Source: Zunongwangia mangrovi
GTDB lineage: Bacteria > Bacteroidota > Bacteroidia > Flavobacteriales > Flavobacteriaceae
Assembly: GCF_900112105.1 (NCBI RefSeq)
Contig: NZ_FOKV01000001.1
Coordinates: 1,178,001 to 1,242,000 of the forward strand
Direction of reading: 5' to 3'
Length of the DNA stretch: 64,000 nt
A program made the position numbers and the translations under genes. The notes below the pieces were generated by a model. It saw only the letters and a program-made list of their open reading frames with translations, had not been told where the DNA came from and ran no database searches. Positions 16,550 through 24,357 of the stretch are shown here, piece after piece. Positions within the stretch are counted from its first letter, which is position 1. Each line of letters opens with the position of its first letter.

Positions 16550-17983
16550 CTATTTTTTAGTAAACATCTGCTTTTCTTTGATAAGCTTGGTTACAGTTTC
16601 GGGGAGCATCTCTTCCCAGCCGCTTTTACCTTCTAAGATCATTTCGTGGATCTTTCTGGAGTTGATGTCTAAAGATTGCTCTTCAAAATCTGTAATATCG
16701 ATAATGCGATCGTTCTGTTTAAAGAAATTATATAAACCACGAGTATTGTTATTTACCCTTAAGTTTTTGGTAGATAAAATTTCTCCCGTTTCTTCGTCTT
16801 TGGCCGGATAAAGGTAAATATTCACGTTTCTGGCAAAAAGAATCCCGAAAGCCTCTAAAATGCCGCCGCTTAATTCTTTGTAATATTTATCGTCAAAAAT
16901 ATCAATTAGCGTGGTTACGCCCATTGTAAGCCCAATCTGCTCTGAAGTAAACTGAGCAAAATAATCTACAACTTTATAATATTGCTGAAAGTTAGAGATC
17001 ATTACCGTATGCCCCAAAGCGCAAAGAAGATCGGCGCGGTTTAAAAAGTCCTTCTCATCAATTTCATCACCTTCAGCCTTCAGGTTAAAGAGTGTCATTT
17101 CGAAGATAACCTCCGTAGCAGCTCGTTCTACTTCATGTTCTTTCATAAACATTTGCAATGATTTTTCGTACATGCTAATATTTACGTTGGTCACCGGTCT
17201 AAAACTTCCGCGTAGTGTAAGAATATTCTTTTTATACAATACATTTGCCGGCAGCACATTATTCCCGGAAGGAGCAAACATCACCGCATCGGTCATGCCA
17301 TTTCTAACCAGCTGCAAACTCATTAAGCGATTGTCTACATCTTTAAAAGTTGGGCCTGTAAAATTGATCGTGTCAATTTCAATTTTATCAGGGCTTAAAT
17401 GATCATATAAATGTTTTAAAAGTGTTTTTGGATCGTCATGATGATAATAAGCGGCATAAATTAGGTTTACGCCCATGATCCCAAGACTTATTTGCTGTTG
17501 TGCTGCCTTATTTTCGTGTAGCTGCACATGCATAATAATTTCATTGTATTCTTCCTTTGGCGCTGTTTGAAATCTAATTCCTATCCAACCATGACCTTTA
17601 TATTTTTTTGCCCAATCTATAGTCGCAACCGTATTTGCAAAACTAAAAAAGAGTTTATTGGGATGCTTTAAGCGAGAGATCCGTTTTTCAATAAGTCCGG
17701 TTTCGTAAGCCATCATAGCTTTTAGGCGAGGTTCGGTAACATATCTTTTAGCCGGTTCTGCGCCATAAATTGCATCACTAAAGTCCTTATCGTAGGCACT
17801 CATCGTTTTTGCGATCGTACCGGTAGGATTTGGCGCTCTAAAGAAGTTTCTTACGGTTTCCTGGCCGGCACCAATTTCGGCAAAAGTTCCGTAGATATTT
17901 TCATTAAGATTGATGCGTAGGGCTTTATTCTGAATAGAAGTTACATTATTAAACTCCTTGTCTCCCTGAACGTTAATTGGCAT
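16550..17983 (-). CDS. Conserved protein of unknown function
   Basis: The 477-residue protein begins MPINVQGDKEFNNVTSIQNK and contains strongly patterned blocks: LRINLNENIYGTFAEIGAGQETVRNFFRA, GTIAKTMSAYDKDFSDAIYG, FANTVATIDWAKKYKGHGWIGIRFQ, GILEAFGILFARNVNIYLYPAKD. I know this as a widespread family carried by many unrelated bacteria, with inconsistent database names (for example TonB-dependent receptor) that the sequence does not support: there is no signal peptide, plug or barrel. It looks cytoplasmic and alpha/beta, with a high level of internal conservation-like motifs. Function unknown. It is transcribed alone, convergent with the M1 peptidase gene. Confidence 0.85.
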   Translation of the reverse strand: MPINVQGDKEFNNVTSIQNKALRINLNENIYGTFAEIGAGQETVRNFFRAPNPTGTIAKTMSAYDKDFSDAIYGAEPAKRYVTEPRLKAMMAYETGLIEKRISRLKHPNKLFFSFANTVATIDWAKKYKGHGWIGIRFQTAPKEEYNEIIMHVQLHENKAAQQQISLGIMGVNLIYAAYYHHDDPKTLLKHLYDHLSPDKIEIDTINFTGPTFKDVDNRLMSLQLVRNGMTDAVMFAPSGNNVLPANVLYKKNILTLRGSFRPVTNVNISMYEKSLQMFMKEHEVERAATEVIFEMTLFNLKAEGDEIDEKDFLNRADLLCALGHTVMISNFQQYYKVVDYFAQFTSEQIGLTMGVTTLIDIFDDKYYKELSGGILEAFGILFARNVNIYLYPAKDEETGEILSTKNLRVNNNTRGLYNFFKQNDRIIDITDFEEQSLDINSRKIHEMILEGKSGWEEMLPETVTKLIKEKQMFTKK

Positions 17984-18283
17984 AGATTAGACCTTTAGGC
18001 ATTCTTTGCTTAAAAATACAATTATTCTGAAGAGTGTATTGCAAAGCTATGTTAGATATTTTATAATATTTTTTGATGATCGAGCGTTAAATAAAGAAAC
18101 TCAATCTATAACATCTATTAAAATTCTAAATTTGTGTAACAGTATTTTACTCGATAATCGAGATTAAATGCTCTGAGGCTTGCCTCGATACAATGGCGAT
18201 TTTCAAAAAAATGCCTCAAGGGCTTGCTCTAAGGTAGTTTACTGTAAACCTCATTTAGATAGTTCATCTAACTTACTAAAACC
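17984..18283. other. 300-base intergenic region with one REP copy
   Basis: This gap separates the divergent genes at 16550-17983 and 18284-19804. Bases 17984-18146 are AT-rich without a clear structure; 18147-18243 is REP-like copy B, ending about 40 bases before the next start. Confidence 0.6.
18147..18243 (+). repeat. REP-like element, full copy B
   Basis: The left end reads TTTACTCGATAATCGAGATT, a short palindrome also seen in copy A. It is followed by the first hairpin core GAGGCTTGCCTC, then a spacer, then the second hairpin ATGCCTCAAGGGCTTGC and the end GGTAGTTTACT. It shares the core and right end with copies C, D and F but has a different left end. Confidence 0.85.
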
Positions 18284-19804
18284 ATGATCAAAATGCGAAC
18301 ATTAATTATTAAGGCGCTTTTATTAATTTCGTCTAGCGTATTTAGTCAGCAATTAGAATTTTCTGCCGTGCTGGCCGATGCCCAGACCAAAGAGATTATT
18401 CCTTTTGCAACCATTCAGTATGGAGAAAATAAAGGAGTAGTTACTAACGACGAGGGAGTTTTTGTACTTCCCGAAGGAACTTCAGCAGAAACAAAAATTA
18501 AAATATCTTCTCTTGGGTACGAGGAAACCGAGATTTCTGTTTCAGCTTTAAAGGATACGCTGTTTATTAAGCCGTCATCTATAGCCTTAACCGAGGTTTT
18601 TCTTTCTGATAAAGATCTAAGTGGCGAAGAAATATTAGAGCGGGTTTTAGCTAAAATCGACTCGAATTATAATTTCGAGCTTTCAAAGAAACGCTTTTTT
18701 TACAGAAGCTCTTTTTTCAACAATATTAGTCGTTTAGATATGGAAGTTGAAGAAAGCACTATCCCAGAGATTGACCAGAAATTTGTGAACAATGCGCTTA
18801 GCCAGATTCCGCGATATGTAGATAGTTATACTGAATATCTTGGTGATTTCTACGGAAATTATGAAGAGCAAAAAATTCAGCCTATAAAAATAGCTAATCT
18901 CTACAATCCAACTAACGAGGAAGGTGTTGAGGAACTGGGCGAGCGTTTAGAGCAAATTATTAAAGACAATCTGGGAGAAGACACGTACGTAAAAGTAAAA
19001 TCGGGTCTTTTGGGCGTAAAAATGGATAGTGAAGAATTTCTTGAAGATATGGAAGCTGCCGAACCCAAAGAAAAAACACCCGAAGAAAAAGTAAAAGACA
19101 GCATAAAACGCTACGAAAATATCACAAAAGGACTTCAAAGACGAATTGGTAATAACTTAAATTCTATGTTTTGGAAAGAAGATCTCACTTTAGATGTTTT
19201 TGAAAAATCAAGGAAATACGAATTTGATGTGGCAGGTTATACTCAAATTGGAAATGATATAGCTTACGTTATTAATTTTGAACCAAAGCGTGGTGCCGAT
19301 TTTAAAGGAAAAATGTTTGTAAGCACCGAGGATTTTGGACTATATCGCCTGGATTACGAAAATGTAAAACCCTTAAAGAAATTCAAGCTTTTTGGGGTGA
19401 GCAATAAAGAAGATGTATATAGCGGGAAGATGATCTTTGCTAAAAATGAAAGCGGAAAATACAATCCTAAATACATCGAAAGAAGTGCCGGCAATACCTT
19501 TGGTGTAGATCGACCTTTAACTCTACTGGTTAAAAAAGGAAGTTGGATCTGGAACAAGCGTCTTAAAGAATTAGACCTGGAAATGGATATTATCGCCAGT
19601 AATGTTTCCAAATCACAATGGATCATTTATGATGACGAAAGTTTAAGTAAGGATGCGTATGCATCTTTAGAAACCAATAATAATTTCGACTATAAGAAAT
19701 TTAAAAAATATAATGCCGAATTCTGGGATGGATATAATATCATGGAACCTAACGAAGCGATTAAATCCTTCAGTTCTTTAGACGAATCTGAAGAAACAGA
19801 ATAG
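18284..19804 (+). CDS. Secreted CarboxypepD_reg-like domain protein
   Basis: The 506-residue protein has a signal peptide ending VFSQQ (about residue 22), then a CarboxypepD_reg-like beta-sandwich (FSAVLADAQTKEIIPFATIQYGENKGVVTNDEGVFVLPEG, about residues 25-105). The rest is a long mixed domain with many Lys/Glu stretches (VKDSIKRYENITKGLQRRI) and a beta-rich segment ending in GYNIMEPNEAIK. It resembles the DUF5686-like group of Bacteroidota envelope proteins but is shorter, and I am not certain of that. Probably periplasmic or outer-membrane associated. The Met at 18284 is used; a second at 18293 would also work. Function unknown. Confidence 0.75.
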   Translation: MIKMRTLIIKALLLISSSVFSQQLEFSAVLADAQTKEIIPFATIQYGENKGVVTNDEGVFVLPEGTSAETKIKISSLGYEETEISVSALKDTLFIKPSSIALTEVFLSDKDLSGEEILERVLAKIDSNYNFELSKKRFFYRSSFFNNISRLDMEVEESTIPEIDQKFVNNALSQIPRYVDSYTEYLGDFYGNYEEQKIQPIKIANLYNPTNEEGVEELGERLEQIIKDNLGEDTYVKVKSGLLGVKMDSEEFLEDMEAAEPKEKTPEEKVKDSIKRYENITKGLQRRIGNNLNSMFWKEDLTLDVFEKSRKYEFDVAGYTQIGNDIAYVINFEPKRGADFKGKMFVSTEDFGLYRLDYENVKPLKKFKLFGVSNKEDVYSGKMIFAKNESGKYNPKYIERSAGNTFGVDRPLTLLVKKGSWIWNKRLKELDLEMDIIASNVSKSQWIIYDDESLSKDAYASLETNNNFDYKKFKKYNAEFWDGYNIMEPNEAIKSFSSLDESEETE

Positions 19805-19820
19805 AGAGTTTTCAATCCAG

Positions 19821-19873
19821 AAAAAAAAGGGCTTCAAACTATCGAATTTCGATATTTTGAAGCCCTTTTTTTA
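19821..19873. terminator. Bidirectional terminator between convergent genes
   Basis: AAAAAAAAGGGCTTCAAA (19821-19838) pairs with TTTTGAAGCCCTTTTTTT, enclosing a small ATCGAATTTCGAT palindrome. The A-run on one side and the T-run on the other suit both the 18284-19804 gene (+) and the SulP gene (-). Confidence 0.9.
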
Positions 19874-19888
19874 TTTAGTAAGAGAAAT

Positions 19889-21430
19889 CTATTGCACCTT
19901 ATCGGTAACTACTCGGTACGTAGGATCTTCTATAATATTTACTTCAATAATAGCATCGGCATTGCTTAATAATTGTCTGCAATCCTGGCTAAGATGTCTT
20001 AAATGTAGTTTTTTGCCTTGTTTTGCATAACGCTCGGTTAATTTATTCACGGCTTCGATACCAGACATGTCTACGATTCTACTTTCAGAAAAATCTACGA
20101 TCACTTCTTCTGGATCGTTTAAAACATCGAATTTTTCATTAAAAGCGGTGGTAGAACCAAAGAAAAGTGGTCCGTAAATCTCATAGTGTTTTACACCATT
20201 TTCATCAATACGTTTTCTTGCACGAATTCGTTTTGCGTTATCCCATGCAAAAACCAATGCCGAGATAATCACTCCAATAAGTACAGCAAGAGCAAGATTG
20301 TGAAGTAGAATGGTGATTAAAGTCACCACAACCATCACAAAAATATCGTGTTTAGGCATTTTATTAAGCGTTTTAAAACTTGCCCATTCAAAAGTTCCAA
20401 AAGCTACCATAATCATTACGCCGGTAAGTGCAGCCATTGGTAATAATTCGATTACCGGGGCACCAACAAGAATAATCACCAAAATAGTAATTGCAGCGAT
20501 AATTCCTGAAAGTCTGGCGCGAGATCCAGATGATAAATTTACCAGCGTTTGTGCCAACATTGGGCAACCACCCATGCCAAAGAAAAATCCATTAGCAATA
20601 TTTGCGGTTCCCTGTGCAACACATTCTTTATTACTACGGCCGCGGGTTCCTGTAATTTCGTCTACCAGGTTTAGGGTAAGTAAACCTTCAGTTAATCCAA
20701 CCGCTGCCATTATAAGTCCGTATGGGAAAATGATCTTCAGTGTTTCTAAAGTTAGTGGTACTTGGGGAATATGAAACGGAGGTAAACTTCCGCTTACCGA
20801 AGCGATATCTTTAACCTGTTTAGTGTCAATTCCGAAGAAATAAACGATCGCGAAAACAACCAATATCGCTACTAAAGATGGCGGTACTGCTTTGGTGATC
20901 TTTGGAAAAACCAAAATAATTGCGATAGTTAGAGCTACAAGAGCAAGCATAATTAAAAGCGGGCTGCCGGTTAACCATTCGGCTTCACCATTTACCATTA
21001 CTTTAAATTGCTCCAATTGTGCCGAAAAAATAATAACGGCCAGACCATTTACAAAACCAAACATTACGGGCTGTGGCACCAATCGTATAAACTTACCAAG
21101 CCTAAAAACACCAACCCCAATTTGAATTATTCCGGCCATGGCTACTGCTGCAAAAACATATTCTAAACCATGCGAATTCATTAAAGCGATTAAAACAACC
21201 ACCGTTGCACCGGCACCACCAGAAACCAAACCTGGGCGTCCACCAAAGATAGCGGTGATTAGTCCCATAATAAATGCAGCGTATAACCCTACCAATGGCG
21301 GGAAATCTGCAAGAATAGCGAAAGATAAAGACTCTGGGATCATCGTCATTGCTACGGTTAGCCCAGCCAGAATCTCGGTTTTATAATTCACTTTTTGGGA
21401 GAAATCAAAGAGATTGAAAACTTGTTTCAT
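19889..21430 (-). CDS. SulP-family anion transporter with STAS domain
   Basis: The 513-residue protein starts with the SulP signature (FSQKVNYKTEILAGLTVAMTMIPESLSFAILADFPPLVGLYAAF), has about 10-12 hydrophobic helices, and the conserved loop VSGGAGATVVVLIAL. Residues ~410-513 form a STAS domain (VIVDFSESRIVDMSGIEAVNKL, LHLRHLSQDCRQLL). Relatives carry sulfate, bicarbonate or dicarboxylates across the inner membrane; the substrate cannot be decided here. No sulfate assimilation or carbonic anhydrase gene is adjacent. It is divergent from era and has its own promoter at 21493-21522. Confidence 0.92.
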   Translation of the reverse strand: MKQVFNLFDFSQKVNYKTEILAGLTVAMTMIPESLSFAILADFPPLVGLYAAFIMGLITAIFGGRPGLVSGGAGATVVVLIALMNSHGLEYVFAAVAMAGIIQIGVGVFRLGKFIRLVPQPVMFGFVNGLAVIIFSAQLEQFKVMVNGEAEWLTGSPLLIMLALVALTIAIILVFPKITKAVPPSLVAILVVFAIVYFFGIDTKQVKDIASVSGSLPPFHIPQVPLTLETLKIIFPYGLIMAAVGLTEGLLTLNLVDEITGTRGRSNKECVAQGTANIANGFFFGMGGCPMLAQTLVNLSSGSRARLSGIIAAITILVIILVGAPVIELLPMAALTGVMIMVAFGTFEWASFKTLNKMPKHDIFVMVVVTLITILLHNLALAVLIGVIISALVFAWDNAKRIRARKRIDENGVKHYEIYGPLFFGSTTAFNEKFDVLNDPEEVIVDFSESRIVDMSGIEAVNKLTERYAKQGKKLHLRHLSQDCRQLLSNADAIIEVNIIEDPTYRVVTDKVQ

Positions 21431-21492
21431 TTTTAAATGTTTTGCGTTTTAATCCTGATATTTAAACCCTTAGGCTTAAATTTAAGAAGCCG

Positions 21493-21522
21493 CAAAATTA
21501 TAGAATTAAATTTAATAAGAAA
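21493..21522 (-). promoter_or_regulatory. Promoter of the SulP gene
   Basis: On the minus strand TTTC (21522-21519) is followed after 18 bases by TAATTTTG (21500-21493), an exact TAnnTTTG -7 element. The start codon is about 60 bases downstream. Confidence 0.6.
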
Positions 21523-21676
21523 GGATAGCGCTTAAAAGCCTTCAAATTTTAATGGTATCGTAATATAAAATACTGGTAATTATGTAATTCGCATCAAAAT
21601 TTTATGATCTTAGAACTTGCTTTTCAGGTTTTTTTCAAATTATACCTTGGTTTTAGGATGCAGCAATTAAATAAAA

Positions 21677-21684
21677 TACCTTTG
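21677..21684 (+). promoter_or_regulatory. -7 element of the era promoter
   Basis: TACCTTTG is an exact match to TAnnTTTG and ends 13 bases before the era start codon, so the leader would be very short. No clear -33 TTTG is seen at 18-19 bases. Confidence 0.55.
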
Positions 21685-21697
21685 TAAAAAATTCAGT

Positions 21698-22582
21698 ATG
21701 GCACATAAGGCAGGTTTTGTAAATATTATAGGAAACCCAAATGTTGGGAAATCTACGTTAATGAATGCGTTTGTAGGGGAACGTTTATCGATCATAACCT
21801 CTAAAGCACAAACCACGCGACATCGAATCTTAGGGATCGTGAACGGTGAGGATTTTCAGGTGATCTTAAGTGATACCCCGGGAATTATCAAGCCAGCATA
21901 CCAACTACAGGAATCGATGATGGATTTCGTTAAATCTGCTTTCGAGGATGCCGATATTTTAGTGTATATGGTAGAAATTGGTGAACGAGAATTAAAAGAT
22001 GAGTCATTTTTTAATAAGATCATCAATGCCGATATTCCTGTTTTATTATTGCTGAATAAAATAGATAAATCTAACCAGGAGCAACTGGAAGAGCAGGTTG
22101 GTCTATGGAAGGAAAAAGTGCCAAATGCTGAAATCTATCCAATCTCTGCTTTAGAAGGTTTTAATGTTTCTGAAGTTTTTAGTAGGATCGTAGAATTACT
22201 TCCAGAAAGTCCTGCATTTTATCCTAAAGATAGTCTTACCGATAAGCCAGAGCGTTTTTTCGTGAACGAAATTATTCGTGAAAAGATACTGATGCATTAT
22301 AAAAAAGAGATTCCTTATTCCGTAGAAATAGATACTGAAGAGTTTTTTGAGGAAGAAAATATTATAAGAATGCGAAGTATCATCATGGTAGAGCGCGATA
22401 CCCAAAAAGGAATTATTATTGGGCATAAAGGAAATGCATTAAAACGGGTGGGAGTAGAAGCTCGTAAAGATCTCGAAAAGTTTTTTGGGAAACAGGTGCA
22501 TTTAGAATTATACGTAAAAGTGAATAAGAATTGGCGAAGTAACGACCGGCAATTGCGTCGTTTTGGATATTCTAAGGACTAA
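21698..22582 (+). CDS. era: GTPase Era
   Basis: The 294-residue protein has the GTPase motifs GNPNVGKST (G1), DTPGI (G3) and NKID (G4), with the Era-type segment SIITSKAQTTRHRILGI as switch I, and a C-terminal KH domain (RDTQKGIIIGHKGNALKRVGVEARKDLEKFFGKQVHLELYVKV split by its GHKG loop). Era binds the 3' end of 16S rRNA and assists 30S assembly. It is cytoplasmic and partly membrane associated. It is followed by another ribosome-assembly GTPase, Der, 280 bases downstream, with a repeat element in between. Confidence 0.97.
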   Translation: MAHKAGFVNIIGNPNVGKSTLMNAFVGERLSIITSKAQTTRHRILGIVNGEDFQVILSDTPGIIKPAYQLQESMMDFVKSAFEDADILVYMVEIGERELKDESFFNKIINADIPVLLLLNKIDKSNQEQLEEQVGLWKEKVPNAEIYPISALEGFNVSEVFSRIVELLPESPAFYPKDSLTDKPERFFVNEIIREKILMHYKKEIPYSVEIDTEEFFEEENIIRMRSIIMVERDTQKGIIIGHKGNALKRVGVEARKDLEKFFGKQVHLELYVKVNKNWRSNDRQLRRFGYSKD

Positions 22583-22634
22583 TTTTATATAGCTGATATT
22601 CGATAAATTAAGTCTCTTTTTTAAACTTGGTTTT

Positions 22635-22733
22635 TATTGGCACCGCCAAAGGCTATAATACCCCGAGGCTTTCCTCTAAATTGAAAATTTGTTTCCAACG
22701 AATGCCTCGAGGGCTTGCCCAAGGTAGTTTACT
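22635..22733 (+). repeat. REP-like element, full copy C
   Basis: TATTGGCACCGCCAAAGG, then CTATAATACC, CCGAGGCTTTCCTC, an AT-rich spacer ending CCAACGAATG, then CCTCGAGGGCTTGCCC and AGGTAGTTTACT. It has two hairpins with short loops, in the same orientation as the other copies. It occupies a third of the era-der gap. Confidence 0.85.
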
Positions 22734-22837
22734 GGTGCATAAGTTGAAGTGCTTTCTGAGCACAATTTGAGACTATAGCATAAAATACCTATTTAAATTC
22801 CTGAAACATTATTGTTTAAAGTTCGGTTGTTAAATAC

Positions 22838-22845
22838 TACCTTTG
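22838..22845 (+). promoter_or_regulatory. -7 element of the der promoter
   Basis: TACCTTTG matches TAnnTTTG exactly, 16 bases before the der start codon; the era gene has the same octamer at a similar distance. A TTG lies 23 bases upstream of it. Confidence 0.55.
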
Positions 22846-22861
22846 CCAATAATTTTTAGAT

Positions 22862-24166
22862 ATGAGTGGTATTGTTGCTATCGTAGGAAGGCCTAATGTT
22901 GGGAAATCTACTTTTTTTAACCGTTTAATCCAACGTCGTGAGGCGATTGTAGATTCTGTAAGCGGTGTTACCCGTGATCGTCATTATGGGAAATCAGACT
23001 GGAATGGTCGTAAATTCTCTTTGATCGATACTGGTGGTTACGTAATTGGTAGTGATGATGTTTTTGAATCTGAAATCGATAAGCAGGTAGAACTGGCGAT
23101 CGACGAAGCCGATGTTATAATTTTTATGGTAGATGTCGAATCTGGTATTACACCAATGGATGAAGATGTTGCCATATTACTTCGAAAAGTAAACAAACCA
23201 GTTTTTCTTGCCGTAAACAAAGTAGACAATAACAAGCGTTTAGAGAATGCGGTAGAGTTCTATGCTTTAGGTCTGGGAGATTATTTTCCTATTGCCAGCA
23301 CAAATGGTAGTGGTACGGGAGATCTTTTAGATGCTGTTATCGAATCTTTACCAGAAGAGACTTATAAAGAAGAAAGTGAGTTACCAAGATTTGCGGTGGT
23401 AGGAAGACCTAATGCCGGTAAATCATCTTTTATAAATGCATTAATTGGGGAAGAGCGTTATATCGTGACAGATATTGCAGGAACCACCAGAGATTCTATC
23501 GATACCAAATACAATAGATTTGGATTTGAATTTAACCTGGTAGATACTGCAGGTATTCGTAGAAAGTCCAGGGTAAAAGAAGATTTAGAGTTTTACTCTG
23601 TAATGCGATCTGTAAGAGCCATCGAAAATGCAGATGTTTGTTTACTTGTTTTAGATGCTAATCGTGGTTTTGATGGACAGGTACAAAATATCTTTTGGTT
23701 AGCACAACGTAACCGTAAAGGAATTGTGATCCTTGTAAATAAATGGGATTTGGTAGAAAAAGAAACCAATACCATGAAAACTTACGAGCAAATGATTCGT
23801 AGGGAAATAGAACCATTTACAGATGTGCCTATCATATTTATGTCGGTTCTAAACAAACAACGTATTTACAAGGCAATAGAAACCGCTGTGAAGGTTTATG
23901 AGAACAGAAGCAAAAAGGTGAAGACAAGAGAACTTAATGATATAATGCTTCCTATTATCGAAAATAATCCGCCACCGGCGTACAAAGGTAAGTTCGTGAA
24001 AATTAAGTTTTGTACACAGTTACCAACGCCTCAGCCGCAATTCGCGTTCTTCTGTAATCTTCCGCAGTATGTAAGAGATCCTTACAAACGTTATATAGAG
24101 AACAAGCTTAGAGAAGAATTCGATTTTAAAGGGGTGCCTATCGCGGTTTATTTCAGAAAAAAATAA
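22862..24166 (+). CDS. der: Double GTPase Der (EngA)
   Basis: The 434-residue protein contains two tandem GTPase domains with G1 motifs GRPNVGKST (residues ~8-16) and GRPNAGKSS (about 181-189), G3 motifs DTGG and DTAG, and G4 motifs NKVD and NKWD. A KH-like C-terminal domain follows ([29 protein letters not shown], split around its strand). Der is needed for 50S subunit assembly. Length is usual. It is followed by a strong hairpin at 24191. Confidence 0.97.
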   Translation: MSGIVAIVGRPNVGKSTFFNRLIQRREAIVDSVSGVTRDRHYGKSDWNGRKFSLIDTGGYVIGSDDVFESEIDKQVELAIDEADVIIFMVDVESGITPMDEDVAILLRKVNKPVFLAVNKVDNNKRLENAVEFYALGLGDYFPIASTNGSGTGDLLDAVIESLPEETYKEESELPRFAVVGRPNAGKSSFINALIGEERYIVTDIAGTTRDSIDTKYNRFGFEFNLVDTAGIRRKSRVKEDLEFYSVMRSVRAIENADVCLLVLDANRGFDGQVQNIFWLAQRNRKGIVILVNKWDLVEKETNTMKTYEQMIRREIEPFTDVPIIFMSVLNKQRIYKAIETAVKVYENRSKKVKTRELNDIMLPIIENNPPPAYKGKFVKIKFCTQLPTPQPQFAFFCNLPQYVRDPYKRYIENKLREEFDFKGVPIAVYFRKK

Positions 24167-24190
24167 AAGAAAAATACTTCTTAAATAGAT

Positions 24191-24232
24191 AAAGGATTTT
24201 TAATATCTAGAAGATATTAAGAATCCTTTTTT
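24191..24232 (+). terminator. Terminator of der
   Basis: AAAGGATT and TAATATCT pair with AGATATTA and AATCCTTT with a small internal bulge, followed by TTTTT. The stem is about 16 bp in all. Confidence 0.85.
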
Positions 24233-24357
24233 AGTTAAATTTTAGATTTTTTTGATGTTTTATTAAACGTTTTTGGTTTTGTGCAGTCTAAAATCATAGA
24301 AGCTCACACCACATAATTAGAATTAAAACCTAAACCGAAAATTTAAAACATCGATCA

